A stretch of DNA of 13,146 bases from Rickettsia typhi (lineage in GTDB: Bacteria; Pseudomonadota; Alphaproteobacteria; Rickettsiales; UBA1997): assembly GCA_945902255.1 (NCBI GenBank), contig CAMDMO010000035.1, positions 1-13,146 of the forward strand, read 5' to 3'. This document shows, in pieces, positions 1-6,985 of this stretch (position 1 is the first letter of the stretch; each line of letters opens with the position of its first letter). Position numbers and translations under genes: made by a program. Below the pieces are notes generated by a model, which ran no database searches, was not told the origin of the DNA, and worked only from the letters and a program-made list of their open reading frames with translations.

Positions 1-882
1 TAGCATTTTTGGCATAAGAATTCTTTCCATCGAAACAAAAGACACGACGCTTTCATCAATTTCTTGTAATTCTTCATCTTCGAACAAAGATTCTTCAACA
101 CTTTCAGCTGAATCTTCTATGATTGCAGTTATGTCTTCCTCGGTGTTTGTTGGTGTTTCTGCTTGTTCAATATTTTCATTATTTTTAATCATTTCTTCCA
201 ATTCAGAATTGTAAGTTTCATCAATTCTAATAATGTCGCGAAGCAAGATTGTGCCGTTAGCAAGGCCATTATACCATTCAATAAAATGGCGCATAATAAT
301 CGGGCTTTGGTAAAGTGATTTTATAGTTTTATTGCGCCCTTCTTCAATGCGCATTGCAATTGAAACTTCATCTTCGCGAGTTAAAAGCTTTACGGTGCTC
401 ATCGATTTAAGATAAGTTTTAACCGAATCTTCACTGCGTTTTTGGCTTTTTTCTTCATCTTTTGCCGCTAAACCTTCTTCCAATAATCTTTCTAAATCAT
501 CTTCTTTTTCAACAATTTGAATTTTGAATTCGGTTAGAATATCTAAGATGCGATCTAGCTTTTGTGAATCAAGCTCTGAATCAATATTTTCATTAATTTG
601 ATCGTGAGTTAAAAAACCTTGTGATTTACCAAGAGCTAATAATTTTTTTAATCGATCAGCCAATTCATTAGAAAGTTTTTTTCCTTCTTCGTCTTTTCTA
701 AGTAAGGCAGATTTTACGCCTTGAATTAATTGGAATTTTTCTGCTAAGGCTTGAGTTCTATCGTTAATTGGAGTTTTAACTTTCAGCTTTCTTGGCGCTT
801 TTTCTTTTTTAACTTTAGGTAATTTTTTTTCTTTAACTTTTTTTACCTTTTTTTCTTTTAAAATTTTTTTAGTAATTTTTTT
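1..882 (-). CDS. rpoD: RNA polymerase primary sigma factor RpoD (sigma-70), N-terminal half, cut by the window edge
   Basis: Primary sigma factor, which directs RNA polymerase to housekeeping promoters. About 294 codons are open to the left edge. Region 1.1 is recognisable from the stretch with KLLALGKSQGFLTHDQINE, which parallels the LLVTRGKEQGYLT part of E. coli sigma-70. Region 1.2 follows with DSVKTYLKSMSTVKLLTRED and then AMRIEEG. After it comes the acidic non-conserved region, and the window ends in the segment reading VSMERILMPKML, which sits before region 2 in alphaproteobacterial RpoD. Regions 2 to 4 lie outside the window. No ATG, GTG or TTG occurs in this frame between the TAA at 883-885 and region 1.1, so the reading frame has no usable start of its own. 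The only well-placed start in the same frame is the ATG at 1233 of the lysine-rich segment. It follows dnaG, the usual neighbour of rpoD. Identity is confident; the true 5' end is not. Confidence 0.9.
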
Positions 883-1233
883 TTAAGATTTTTTAATTGG
901 TTTTTTTTCAATTTTTTTTGAAACTAATTTTTTTGATACAGCTTTAGTTTTAACGATTTTTTTTGTTGGTTTTGTAATTTTAACGGGTTTTTTTACAACC
1001 GCTTTAGTCTTTGATTTAGATGGCTTGACAGCTTTTTTATTTTTTGCGGGCAAAGATTTTTTTGGCGCAGGTTTTTTAGTTGCAGTTTTTTTAGCTACTA
1101 TTTTTTTTGCCGGAATTTTTTTAGCCACCACCTTTTTTACAACTGCTTTTTTTGCTATAATTTTTTTAGCCACAACTTTTTTAGTTACAGATTTTTTTAC
1201 CACTGCTTTGTTAACTTTTTTCTTTTTAGCCAT
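883..1233 (-). CDS. Lysine-rich repeat segment, probable N-terminal extension of RpoD interrupted by an in-frame stop
   Basis: 116 codons of very basic, low-complexity protein built from irregular units such as VVAKK, IIAKK, AVVKK and PAKK, with no acidic residues until near the end. This composition resembles histone-H1-like or nucleic-acid-binding tails. It begins at an ATG preceded by AAGGA with a 6-nt spacer, the best Shine-Dalgarno site in the window. It ends at TAA (885-883), but the same frame continues directly into the rpoD reading frame, which carries on in the same lysine-rich style (KKITKKILKEKK) for some 40 codons before region 1.1. It lies 43 nt after dnaG. I infer that it was, or is, the beginning of rpoD. 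The alternative is a separate small basic DNA-binding protein followed by an rpoD that starts at a non-standard codon. Confidence 0.6.
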   Translation of the reverse strand: MAKKKKVNKAVVKKSVTKKVVAKKIIAKKAVVKKVVAKKIPAKKIVAKKTATKKPAPKKSLPAKNKKAVKPSKSKTKAVVKKPVKITKPTKKIVKTKAVSKKLVSKKIEKKPIKKS

Positions 1234-1244
1234 ATTTTTTCCTT
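1234..1244 (-). promoter_or_regulatory. Strong Shine-Dalgarno site (AAGGA) before the lysine-rich/rpoD start
   Basis: Read on the minus strand, AAGGAAAAAAT directly precedes the ATG at 1233, giving a core of AAGG/AAGGA with 6 nt to the start codon. It matters because most other genes here have no such site, and because it marks this ATG, and not any codon after the TAA at 883-885, as the likely entry point for translating sigma-70. Confidence 0.6.
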
Positions 1245-1276
1245 ATATAATTTTTTTCAATTATTTTAGACGCTGC

Positions 1277-3115
1277 CTACATTAACTCTTTTTCCAAGGA
1301 CAAAATCACTTGCTCGAGAGAGTTTTTATAGTCAAAAATTTCCTTAATTTTTTGGTTCGTAATTGCGGTCTGATGAGTTTCAATCTCATCAATTTTGCTC
1401 AAAGATTCTTTATATTGAAAATCTACCTGAAGTAATAAATCTTTCATAAGTAGAATACGAAATTTAGTTAATGCTAAGTCTAGATCACTTATCTTAAGGC
1501 TTGCAAGGATATTTTTAATTTCGCCAATATCTTTAGCAAATTCTGACTCTTTTATTGCTTCAAGCAGCTCATTATCTAACAAATCTGGGTTATTTTCAAT
1601 AACTTCTATCACTAATTCTTTTAGCTGAGTTAAATGTTTGCTGGTTAGCCTAACTTCTTTTATGTCAAAATCATTGTCACGGAAGCTTGCCAATTGAGGC
1701 ATCTTGACAATTAGTGCAATAATATTTTTCGCTAAATTATCACCAATATTACCGGCTGATTTAGCATAAATTTGACTAGTAAAATCAGTAATTTTTGGCA
1801 ATTTGCCCTGATTTTGTTCCTTGTTTTTGCTATTTGAGCGGCTTTTTCCTAAGGAAAATAATAAATCTTTAAAAAATAGAGAAAAATATTTTTTAGAAGA
1901 ATTATCGTGAATCATTTCAATTTTTGCTGATAAATTTGCTTCTATTTTTGCTTTATTTTCAGCGGTAATTTTGCCATTTTTATCAATTCCAAGCTCAATT
2001 AGTGCGAAGTGAAACAAGCTTTCAGAGAGTGGGGTGGCATTATTAAAGATTTTTTCTAACTCATGCATGCCAAAGGTTTTAACAAAATCATCGGGATCCA
2101 TTTGGTTTGGCAAAAATGCAAAAGCGATATTTTTTTTTGCATTAATTAGAGGTAAAGCAATTTCAGAAACTCTTTTAGCGGCGCGAATTCCCGCGGCATC
2201 GCCATCTAAACAAATTACAATTTTATCGGTGATATAAAAAAGCTCTTTTAGATGCTCTTGACCCAATGCCGTTCCAAGGCCAGCAACAACATTTTCAATG
2301 CCATTTGCAAAAAGCGAAATTGCATCCATATAACCTTCCACAACCACGGCGTAAGTTTTGGTAAATATAGCTTTGCGAGCTAAAAATAAATTATAAAGAG
2401 TTTGATTTTTTTTAAAAATCTCAGTTTCTGCAGAGTTTAAATATTTAGGCAAATCATCGCCCAAAGACCTTCCACCGAAGGCAATTACGCGGTCTTTTTT
2501 ATCGGTAATTGGAAAAATAACTCGATTGCGAAATTTATCGTAAAATTTATTTTTTTCATTTTTCCCAATAATTCCGGTTCTAAAAATTTCCTCATCGGTA
2601 AAATTTTGAGACTTTAAAAAATTAACTAAATTTTCATAAGAATTTAGAGCAAAACCAAGGCGAAATTTTTGAGCTATCTTAGAATTTAAACTTCTTTTGC
2701 CCAAGTAAGTTCTAGCCTCTTTACCATTGTCGCTATAGAGATTTTCTTCAAAAAATTGACTGATTTTTTGTAAAATTAAATAGTCGCGATCAACTTGATT
2801 TTCTTTAACTTCGTCAAATTTTACTTGTGGAATTGGAATGCTGAAATCATTGGCTAATTTAGTGACTGCATCAACATATTCAAAGCCTTCGCTATTCATT
2901 ACGAAGCTTATAATATCGCCATGCGCTTGACAGCCAAAGCAGTGATAAAATCCTTTTTGATCGCTAACCGTAAAAGATGGAGATTTTTCATTGTGAAATG
3001 GACACAGACCTTGAAATTCCTTGCCGCGCGCTTTTAGCTTTACTTTTTTTCCTACTACTTCAGAAATAAGAATTGATGAGCGTAATTTTTCTGGAAATTC
3101 TTTTGGAAAGCGCAT
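1277..3115 (-). CDS. dnaG: DNA primase DnaG
   Basis: Synthesises RNA primers for chromosomal replication and acts with the replicative helicase. At 612 residues it is of normal family length. The N-terminal CHC2 zinc-binding domain has C38, H41, C59 and C62 (CPFH, then YHCFGC). The catalytic core contains RNRVIFPI (about 196-203), FGGR (about 213-216) and PKYLNS (223-228). The TOPRIM fold shows the metal-binding EGYMD (260-264) and LDGD (303-306) motifs. The C-terminal third is poorly conserved, as expected for the helicase-binding domain. The ATG at 3115 lies 4 nt after the stop of the upstream lipid-kinase gene and has no Shine-Dalgarno site, so translational coupling is likely. Downstream, 43 nt away, is the lysine-rich/rpoD frame. 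Together they form the dnaG-rpoD part of the macromolecular-synthesis operon; rpsU is not present here. Confidence 0.97.
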   Translation of the reverse strand: MRFPKEFPEKLRSSILISEVVGKKVKLKARGKEFQGLCPFHNEKSPSFTVSDQKGFYHCFGCQAHGDIISFVMNSEGFEYVDAVTKLANDFSIPIPQVKFDEVKENQVDRDYLILQKISQFFEENLYSDNGKEARTYLGKRSLNSKIAQKFRLGFALNSYENLVNFLKSQNFTDEEIFRTGIIGKNEKNKFYDKFRNRVIFPITDKKDRVIAFGGRSLGDDLPKYLNSAETEIFKKNQTLYNLFLARKAIFTKTYAVVVEGYMDAISLFANGIENVVAGLGTALGQEHLKELFYITDKIVICLDGDAAGIRAAKRVSEIALPLINAKKNIAFAFLPNQMDPDDFVKTFGMHELEKIFNNATPLSESLFHFALIELGIDKNGKITAENKAKIEANLSAKIEMIHDNSSKKYFSLFFKDLLFSLGKSRSNSKNKEQNQGKLPKITDFTSQIYAKSAGNIGDNLAKNIIALIVKMPQLASFRDNDFDIKEVRLTSKHLTQLKELVIEVIENNPDLLDNELLEAIKESEFAKDIGEIKNILASLKISDLDLALTKFRILLMKDLLLQVDFQYKESLSKIDEIETHQTAITNQKIKEIFDYKNSLEQVILSLEKELM

Positions 3116-3119
3116 GTGG

Positions 3120-3737
3120 CTAATAATTATAGTTCCAAACTATATCAAAAAATGTCATTATTAAAGAAAATCCAATTGGAATTGTAAAATTATCATCAAT
3201 CTTGAATAGACTAGGGCGCGACTCAATTATGGTGACGCAAAATAATGCAAATAAACCAATTAAATAGAACCAAAAACGACAATGAAAAATTCCGCCACAA
3301 ATTAAAATAACAATAAAACCGCTAATAAAAAAAGCCGCTGCGCCAGAAAGTGATTTTTCAAAAAATGCTTGGCTAGGAATGCTTTTCCCAACTAGAGCCG
3401 CTAGGCCATCTGAAATAACTAAAATTGTAAAAGCGGTAACTGCAATTTCTTCTCTAAAAAATAAGAAATTAATACAGGTTGCAAGCCCAACCCAACTGGC
3501 ACCACAAAGTTTTTTGCCATCAAGTTCGTGATCTCTTAAAATTGGTCGAAAAATTTTTACAAATAAGTTTTGAATTTTAGGGTGATCATTTCGCAAATAA
3601 TCGAGAGAAATTACAAAAGCAGAAACGGCGCCAAATATTAAAAGGCTTGGCCATTTTCCGAGTGTAGAAAATAAAATTGGTACTAAAATCAATAAAAAAT
3701 GTATGATTTTGCGATAAAGCTCATTTTGCAGATTCAT
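3120..3737 (-). CDS. DGK1/SEC59/VTE5-family membrane protein (CTP-dependent lipid kinase or phosphatidate cytidylyltransferase-like)
   Basis: A 205-residue polytopic membrane protein of the family that includes yeast CTP-dependent diacylglycerol kinase, dolichol kinase and phytol kinase; bacterial members are often labelled phosphatidate cytidylyltransferase. Visible family landmarks are RKIIH (9-13), KKLCGASW (75-82), VISDGLAALVGK (107-118), EKSLSG (127-132) and the C-terminal DDNFTIPIG (181-189). About six hydrophobic segments surround these motifs. I chose the ATG at 3737, which overlaps the upstream septum gene by 17 nt, because the family homology starts there. A longer frame from 3827 would overlap that gene by 107 nt and adds only a basic, unrelated stretch. 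The actual substrate (diacylglycerol, an isoprenoid alcohol or another lipid) cannot be told from sequence. The gene is followed 4 nt later by dnaG. Confidence 0.75.
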   Translation of the reverse strand: MNLQNELYRKIIHFLLILVPILFSTLGKWPSLLIFGAVSAFVISLDYLRNDHPKIQNLFVKIFRPILRDHELDGKKLCGASWVGLATCINFLFFREEIAVTAFTILVISDGLAALVGKSIPSQAFFEKSLSGAAAFFISGFIVILICGGIFHCRFWFYLIGLFALFCVTIIESRPSLFKIDDNFTIPIGFSLIMTFFDIVWNYNY

Positions 3738-4092
3738 TTTCTTTCTGAATATTTTGTTGAGGAAGGTCTTGATAGAGAACCACTTCATTTTTTCCGGCAT
3801 AGCCCAAAACCTTGCGGGCTTGTTCATCTAACAAGTCTATATCTAGAGACTGTAAATTCATGCCATCCACCATATTTTTTTTGGCATTTCTTTTTGCCAA
3901 AAGTTCTTGCTTGGTATGTTCTTTATTTTCGATTTGTTTTTTTAGAACTAGATATTCAACAAAACCTTTTTCACCAAAAATAGTAATCAAAATAAAATAG
4001 AAAATAATTACAAAAGCAGTGAAATAGCTGATAAAAAGCGTTCTCGTGATGTTGTGATTTTTAACAAAATTATATAATGATTTTGAAAACAC
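3721..4092 (-). CDS. Septum formation initiator, DivIC/FtsB family
   Basis: A small bitopic cell-division protein of 123 residues. It has a short cytoplasmic N-terminus, one transmembrane helix (about 19-39) and a coiled-coil-prone charged stretch (about 45-75). The family signature region follows at 83-107, including DIDLLDEQARKVLGYAGKNE, which is close to the alphaproteobacterial septum formation initiator pattern. FtsB/DivIC proteins bridge FtsL and FtsQ in the divisome and help activate septal peptidoglycan synthesis. The start is a GTG, because an in-frame TAA lies about eight codons upstream and the next methionine (M74) is beyond the transmembrane segment. AAAGG sits almost against the GTG, too close for an ideal ribosome site. 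In many alphaproteobacteria divIC is next to pdhA; here it follows pdhB across a long palindrome. Confidence 0.85.
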   Translation of the reverse strand: MFSKSLYNFVKNHNITRTLFISYFTAFVIIFYFILITIFGEKGFVEYLVLKKQIENKEHTKQELLAKRNAKKNMVDGMNLQSLDIDLLDEQARKVLGYAGKNEVVLYQDLPQQNIQKENESAK

Positions 4093-4121
4093 GCCTTTGA
4101 TTTTAAGTTGTTTTTACTTAC

Positions 4122-4275
4122 AGAGTGTTAAAACTCCGCGCTTAAGAATCATCCTTCGACAAGCTCAGGATGACTTCGAGATTTGTATTGCAGCAGACTC
4201 GAAGTCATCCTGAGCTTGTCGAAGGATGATTCTCTTGTCGAAGGATGATTCTTAAGCGCGGAGTTTTAACACTCT
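4122..4275. repeat. Very long palindrome (59-bp arms, 17-nt loop) with an internal 19-bp tandem duplication
   Basis: The left arm 4122-4180 and right arm 4198-4275 are exact reverse complements over 59 bp, apart from one extra 19-bp copy in the right arm. The loop is 4181-4197. The arms contain the unit TCATCCTTCGACAAGCTCAG followed by GATGA, itself a dyad (TCATCCT/AGGATGA). This motif is more GC-rich than the surroundings, and I recognise it as a dispersed intergenic repeat type seen in many unrelated bacterial genomes. It starts 4 nt beyond the pdhB stop and ends 29 nt before the divIC start. In RNA it would form a very stable hairpin, so it could act as a terminator-like or RNase III processing element between the two genes. 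No T-run follows it in the direction of transcription. Confidence 0.95.
4215..4252. repeat. 19-bp direct tandem duplication inside the palindrome
   Basis: CTTGTCGAAGGATGATTCT occurs at 4215-4233 and again, without spacer, at 4234-4252. Removing either copy restores a perfect 59-bp inverted repeat, so the duplication is most simply a later event in the right arm, such as slippage at the hairpin during replication. Confidence 0.95.
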
Positions 4276-4279
4276 CTTT

Positions 4280-5272
4280 TTATTGGCTTTTTTTAAAACA
4301 AACTTCTTTCGCTGCAGCAATTATATCACTCGTTTTTGGTAAAGCTAATCTCTCAAGATTCGCCGCATAAGGAAGTGGCGCATCTACTGAGGCTAGTTTT
4401 TTAACTGGAGCGTCAAGATAATCAAAAGCTTCTTCCATTAAGATTGAAGCGATTTCACTGCCAATTGAAGCGAATGGAAATCCTTCTTCAACGGTAATGC
4501 AGCGACTAGTTTTTTTCACTGAATTAATAATGGTTTCACGATCAATTGGACGAATAGTGCGCAAATCAATTACTTCGGCGCTAATACCTTGTAGGGCAAG
4601 TTCTTCTGCGGCTTCAAGTGCATATTTTACAACCAAAGAAAATCCGATAATTGTTACATCACTTCCTTCTCGCAAAATTTTTGCCTTACCAATTTCAACC
4701 AAATGATCTTCGTCATATTCTTCTTCAAAAGAAAATCCGTAAGTAATTTCATTTTCTAGAAAAATAACAGGTGCCTTATCGCGAATTGAGGCTTTTAATA
4801 ATCCTTTTGCATCAGCTGCGCTGTAAGGAGCGACAACTTTTAACCCTGGAGTTGCTCCATACCAAGCGGCGTAACATTGAGAATGTTGCGCGCCAACTCT
4901 TGAAGCTGCGCCATTCGGGCCACGAAAAACAATCGGGCATTTTACTTGTCCACCTGACATATAGTGAGTTTTGGCGGCGGAGTTTATGATTTGATCAATT
5001 GCCTGCATTGCAAAGTTGAAGGTCATAAATTCAACTACGGGTTTTAAGCCGGCAAATGCTGCGCCAACGCTTATTCCAGCAAATCCATGTTCGGTAATTG
5101 GGGTATCAATCACTCTTTTTGCGCCAAATTCTGCTAAAAGACCCTGAGTAACTTTGTAAGCGCCGTTATATTCAGCCACTTCTTCGCCAATAACGAATAC
5201 TTCAGGAGTTGATCTCATTTCTTCTGCCATGGCTTCTCTTAAAGCCTCTCTAACTGTTAGTTTTCTCAGCAT
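4280..5272 (-). CDS. pdhB: Pyruvate dehydrogenase E1 component, beta subunit
   Basis: Forms the alpha2-beta2 E1 heterotetramer with PdhA and, with thiamine diphosphate, decarboxylates pyruvate and passes the acetyl group to lipoyl-E2. The 330 residues cover the pyrimidine-binding half of the cofactor site, with GEEVAEYNGAYKVTQGL (29-45) and DTPITEHGFAG (56-66, carrying the conserved glutamate E61). They also include the RGPNGAASRVGAQHSQ segment (117-132) and the C-terminal transketolase-like domain. There is no N-terminal lipoyl domain, unlike the longer PdhB of rhizobia but like the rickettsial form. The start lies 14 nt after pdhA with no Shine-Dalgarno site, so coupling is likely. E2 and E3 are not in the window. 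The long palindrome follows its stop codon almost immediately. Confidence 0.96.
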   Translation of the reverse strand: MLRKLTVREALREAMAEEMRSTPEVFVIGEEVAEYNGAYKVTQGLLAEFGAKRVIDTPITEHGFAGISVGAAFAGLKPVVEFMTFNFAMQAIDQIINSAAKTHYMSGGQVKCPIVFRGPNGAASRVGAQHSQCYAAWYGATPGLKVVAPYSAADAKGLLKASIRDKAPVIFLENEITYGFSFEEEYDEDHLVEIGKAKILREGSDVTIIGFSLVVKYALEAAEELALQGISAEVIDLRTIRPIDRETIINSVKKTSRCITVEEGFPFASIGSEIASILMEEAFDYLDAPVKKLASVDAPLPYAANLERLALPKTSDIIAAAKEVCFKKSQ

Positions 5273-5286
5273 GTGTTTATTTTAAA

Positions 5287-6291
5287 TTAATTATAAATTT
5301 CAGTCATAAGTTCGCTTTCATCTGGCTCCGGAGAGTTTTTGGCGAACTCAACTATTTCATTAACTTCACTTTTAATTTCATCATCAATTTTTTTAATATC
5401 AGACTCGGTGGCAATTTTATTGTTTAAAATATGTTCGCGAAGCCCGTCAATTGGGTCAGAATCTTTTTTATCATTCAATTCTTCTTTGCTACGATAAGTT
5501 GCAGGATCAGACATTGAGTGACCGCGATAACGGTAAGTATCCATTTCTAATAAAATTGGACCATTTCCAGATCTAACAAAATCAACAGCTTTTTGACCTT
5601 CTTTAATTACTTCAAAAATATTCATACCATTGATTTTATATCCTGGGATATTGAATCCGATTCCTCTTTTATAAAGTTCATCAATTGAAGATGAGCGTTT
5701 CAGAGAAGTTCCCATGGCATAGTGATTATTTTCAATAATAAATAACACTGGTAAATTCCATAATTTCGCCATGTTGAAACTTTCGTAAACTTGCCCCTGA
5801 TGAGCTGCGCCATCGCCAAAATAGCAGTAAGTTACATTATTATTGCCGCGATATTTATCAGCAAAAGCTAATCCAGCGCCAATTGGAACGGAAGCGCCAA
5901 CAATTCCATGTCCGCCATAAAAATGTTTTTCTAGGTCAAATAAGTGCATTGAACCGCCTTTTCCTTTGGAAGAGCCGTCTTTTCTTCCTAAAAGTTCAGC
6001 CATAATTTTCTTTGGATCTGATCCAACTGAAATCATGTGACCATGATCGCGATAAGTAGTAATTACTTTATCACCTTCTTTCATAGTGTTATGCATGCCG
6101 CAAGCAATTGCTTCTTGGCCGATATATAGGTGACAAAAACCGGCGATTAAGCCCATGCCATAAAGTTGACCAGCTTTTTCCTCAAAGCGTCTAATTAAAA
6201 GCATTTCGCGATAAAATGCCAATAGCTCTGATTTGGAAAATTCTTTTTTAGTTCCTTCTTTTAAAGAGGAAGATTCGGATTTTTTAACCAT
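5287..6291 (-). CDS. pdhA: Pyruvate dehydrogenase E1 component, alpha subunit
   Basis: Thiamine-diphosphate-dependent E1 alpha subunit, the partner of the adjacent pdhB product. It has 334 residues. The cofactor motif GDGAAHQGQ starts at 159 and ends at the ENN of 187-189, giving the typical GDG-to-NN spacing. HGIVGASVPIGAG (128-140) and the loop YRYRGHSMSDPATYRS (253-268) match the family; the loop contains the serine position that is phosphorylated in mitochondrial E1-alpha. The first about 17 residues are polar and basic and are probably disordered. A promoter-like extended -10 element lies upstream. pdhA and pdhB are separated by 14 nt and form one transcription unit, with the E1 enzyme linking glycolytic or imported pyruvate to acetyl-CoA. 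Confidence 0.97.
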   Translation of the reverse strand: MVKKSESSSLKEGTKKEFSKSELLAFYREMLLIRRFEEKAGQLYGMGLIAGFCHLYIGQEAIACGMHNTMKEGDKVITTYRDHGHMISVGSDPKKIMAELLGRKDGSSKGKGGSMHLFDLEKHFYGGHGIVGASVPIGAGLAFADKYRGNNNVTYCYFGDGAAHQGQVYESFNMAKLWNLPVLFIIENNHYAMGTSLKRSSSIDELYKRGIGFNIPGYKINGMNIFEVIKEGQKAVDFVRSGNGPILLEMDTYRYRGHSMSDPATYRSKEELNDKKDSDPIDGLREHILNNKIATESDIKKIDDEIKSEVNEIVEFAKNSPEPDESELMTEIYN

Positions 6292-6339
6292 TTGATCTTT
6301 TTTATAAGTTTTAGTTTCAAAAAGTAAGGCGAGCCTTCT

Positions 6340-6348
6340 AGTATAGCA
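6340..6348 (-). promoter_or_regulatory. Extended -10 promoter element for pdhA-pdhB
   Basis: The minus strand reads TGCTATACT, a TGn extended -10 followed by a 5/6 match to TATAAT. No good -35 lies 16-18 nt upstream; a TTGACT is present, but only 11 nt away. Expected transcription start is near 6333, giving a 5' leader of about 42 nt for pdhA. The leader contains a short dyad AAGGC/GCCTT of unknown significance. Confidence 0.5.
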
Positions 6349-6436
6349 AAATTAAAAGTCAAAATCTATGTTTTTTTAAGGATAGCTTAAAACAACGCTA
6401 TTTGATTGTTATGGTTTTAATGTTTAATCTCTAAAA

Positions 6437-6838
6437 TCAATGTCTCAAGGCCCCAAAAATAATCTTAGATATTAATCCATTTAACATTCCAAAAAGAGCT
6501 GGGCCAAATTCAATTATTCCAATTGCCATTATTACCATGGATGCAATTACAATGGTATATTTTGCAAGATTTTGTAAAATCAACTTCTTAAACATGCCAG
6601 TTTGATCAAATTTTGCAGCCTTGTTGCGCGATTCTTTTTTTGCTTCTTCTAACTTTTCTTCATCTGTCATTTCTTCTTGTTCAGTTGTTTCAGATCCTTC
6701 GGCTACATCTCCTTCTTGTTTAATTTGCGTTTTTGGCGAATTGCTGTTAGATTTTTTGGCGTTATTTTTTTTGTTAGATTTATCCTTAATCTGCTTTTTC
6801 ATAAAAGATGAAAGCGATTGCTGATTTTTTTCTACCAT
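6437..6838 (-). CDS. Unidentified small membrane-anchored protein with a charged N-terminal half
   Basis: I do not recognise this 133-residue protein. Residues 1-80 are hydrophilic and low-complexity: a Lys/Asn/Ser-rich part (12-40), then an acidic part (42-66) and a basic KKESRNKAAK stretch. Residues about 94-130 are hydrophobic (TIVIASMVIMAIGII, then FGPALFGMLNGL, then ISKIIFGAL), enough for one long or two short membrane helices near the C-terminus. There is no signal peptide. The predicted arrangement is a tail-anchored cytoplasmic domain. It lies upstream of pdhA (145 nt gap with its own promoter for pdhA) and diverges from znuB. The ATG has no Shine-Dalgarno site. The coding nature is supported by an uninterrupted frame with a sensible hydrophobicity pattern and the same codon preference as its neighbours, but no family assignment is possible. 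Confidence 0.65.
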   Translation of the reverse strand: MVEKNQQSLSSFMKKQIKDKSNKKNNAKKSNSNSPKTQIKQEGDVAEGSETTEQEEMTDEEKLEEAKKESRNKAAKFDQTGMFKKLILQNLAKYTIVIASMVIMAIGIIEFGPALFGMLNGLISKIIFGALRH

Positions 6839-6985
6839 GATTATATCTAAATTAGAGTTATATCATTTCCTATTTGTAATCGTGCTTTTAGACCAAAAAA
6901 ATAAAACCTATAAAAAGCGCAATTAAAAATTAGAAACGGTATTAGAAATGACAAAAAATCTTACTAAATTAAAATAAAAACTCAA

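Noticed and set aside
883..1233. DNA tandem repeat or CRISPR-like array in the lysine-rich region
   Set aside because: Units are irregular in length and sequence at the DNA level, with no constant repeat and spacer; the periodicity comes from the protein composition.
1025..1285. Hydrophobic phenylalanine-rich frame on the plus strand opposite the lysine-rich segment
   Set aside because: It is simply the complement of AAA/AAG-rich codons (TTT/CTT); the sense strand has the Shine-Dalgarno site and continues into rpoD.
3738..3827. N-terminal 30-residue extension of the DGK1-like protein
   Set aside because: It lies wholly inside divIC in another frame, and family homology starts at the internal methionine at 3737.
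4122..4275. The palindrome as a complete insertion sequence or attachment site
   Set aside because: It has no open frame, no target duplication that I can see and no adjacent integrase or transposase.
6340..6362. Canonical -35/-10 pair before pdhA (TTGACT and TATACT)
   Set aside because: The spacer is only 11 nt, too short for sigma-70; the TGn extended -10 alone is the better explanation.
6370..6410. Small hairpin ATAGC/GCTAT between the unidentified gene and pdhA as a terminator
   Set aside because: The stem is 5 bp, AT-rich, and is followed by A's and not T's in the direction of transcription.
6857..6869. Zur-like half-site (GAAATGATATAAC on the minus strand) in the znuB divergent gap
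   Set aside because: Only one half resembles the GAAATGTTATA pattern; the second half of the palindrome is absent, and AT-rich DNA gives such matches by chance.
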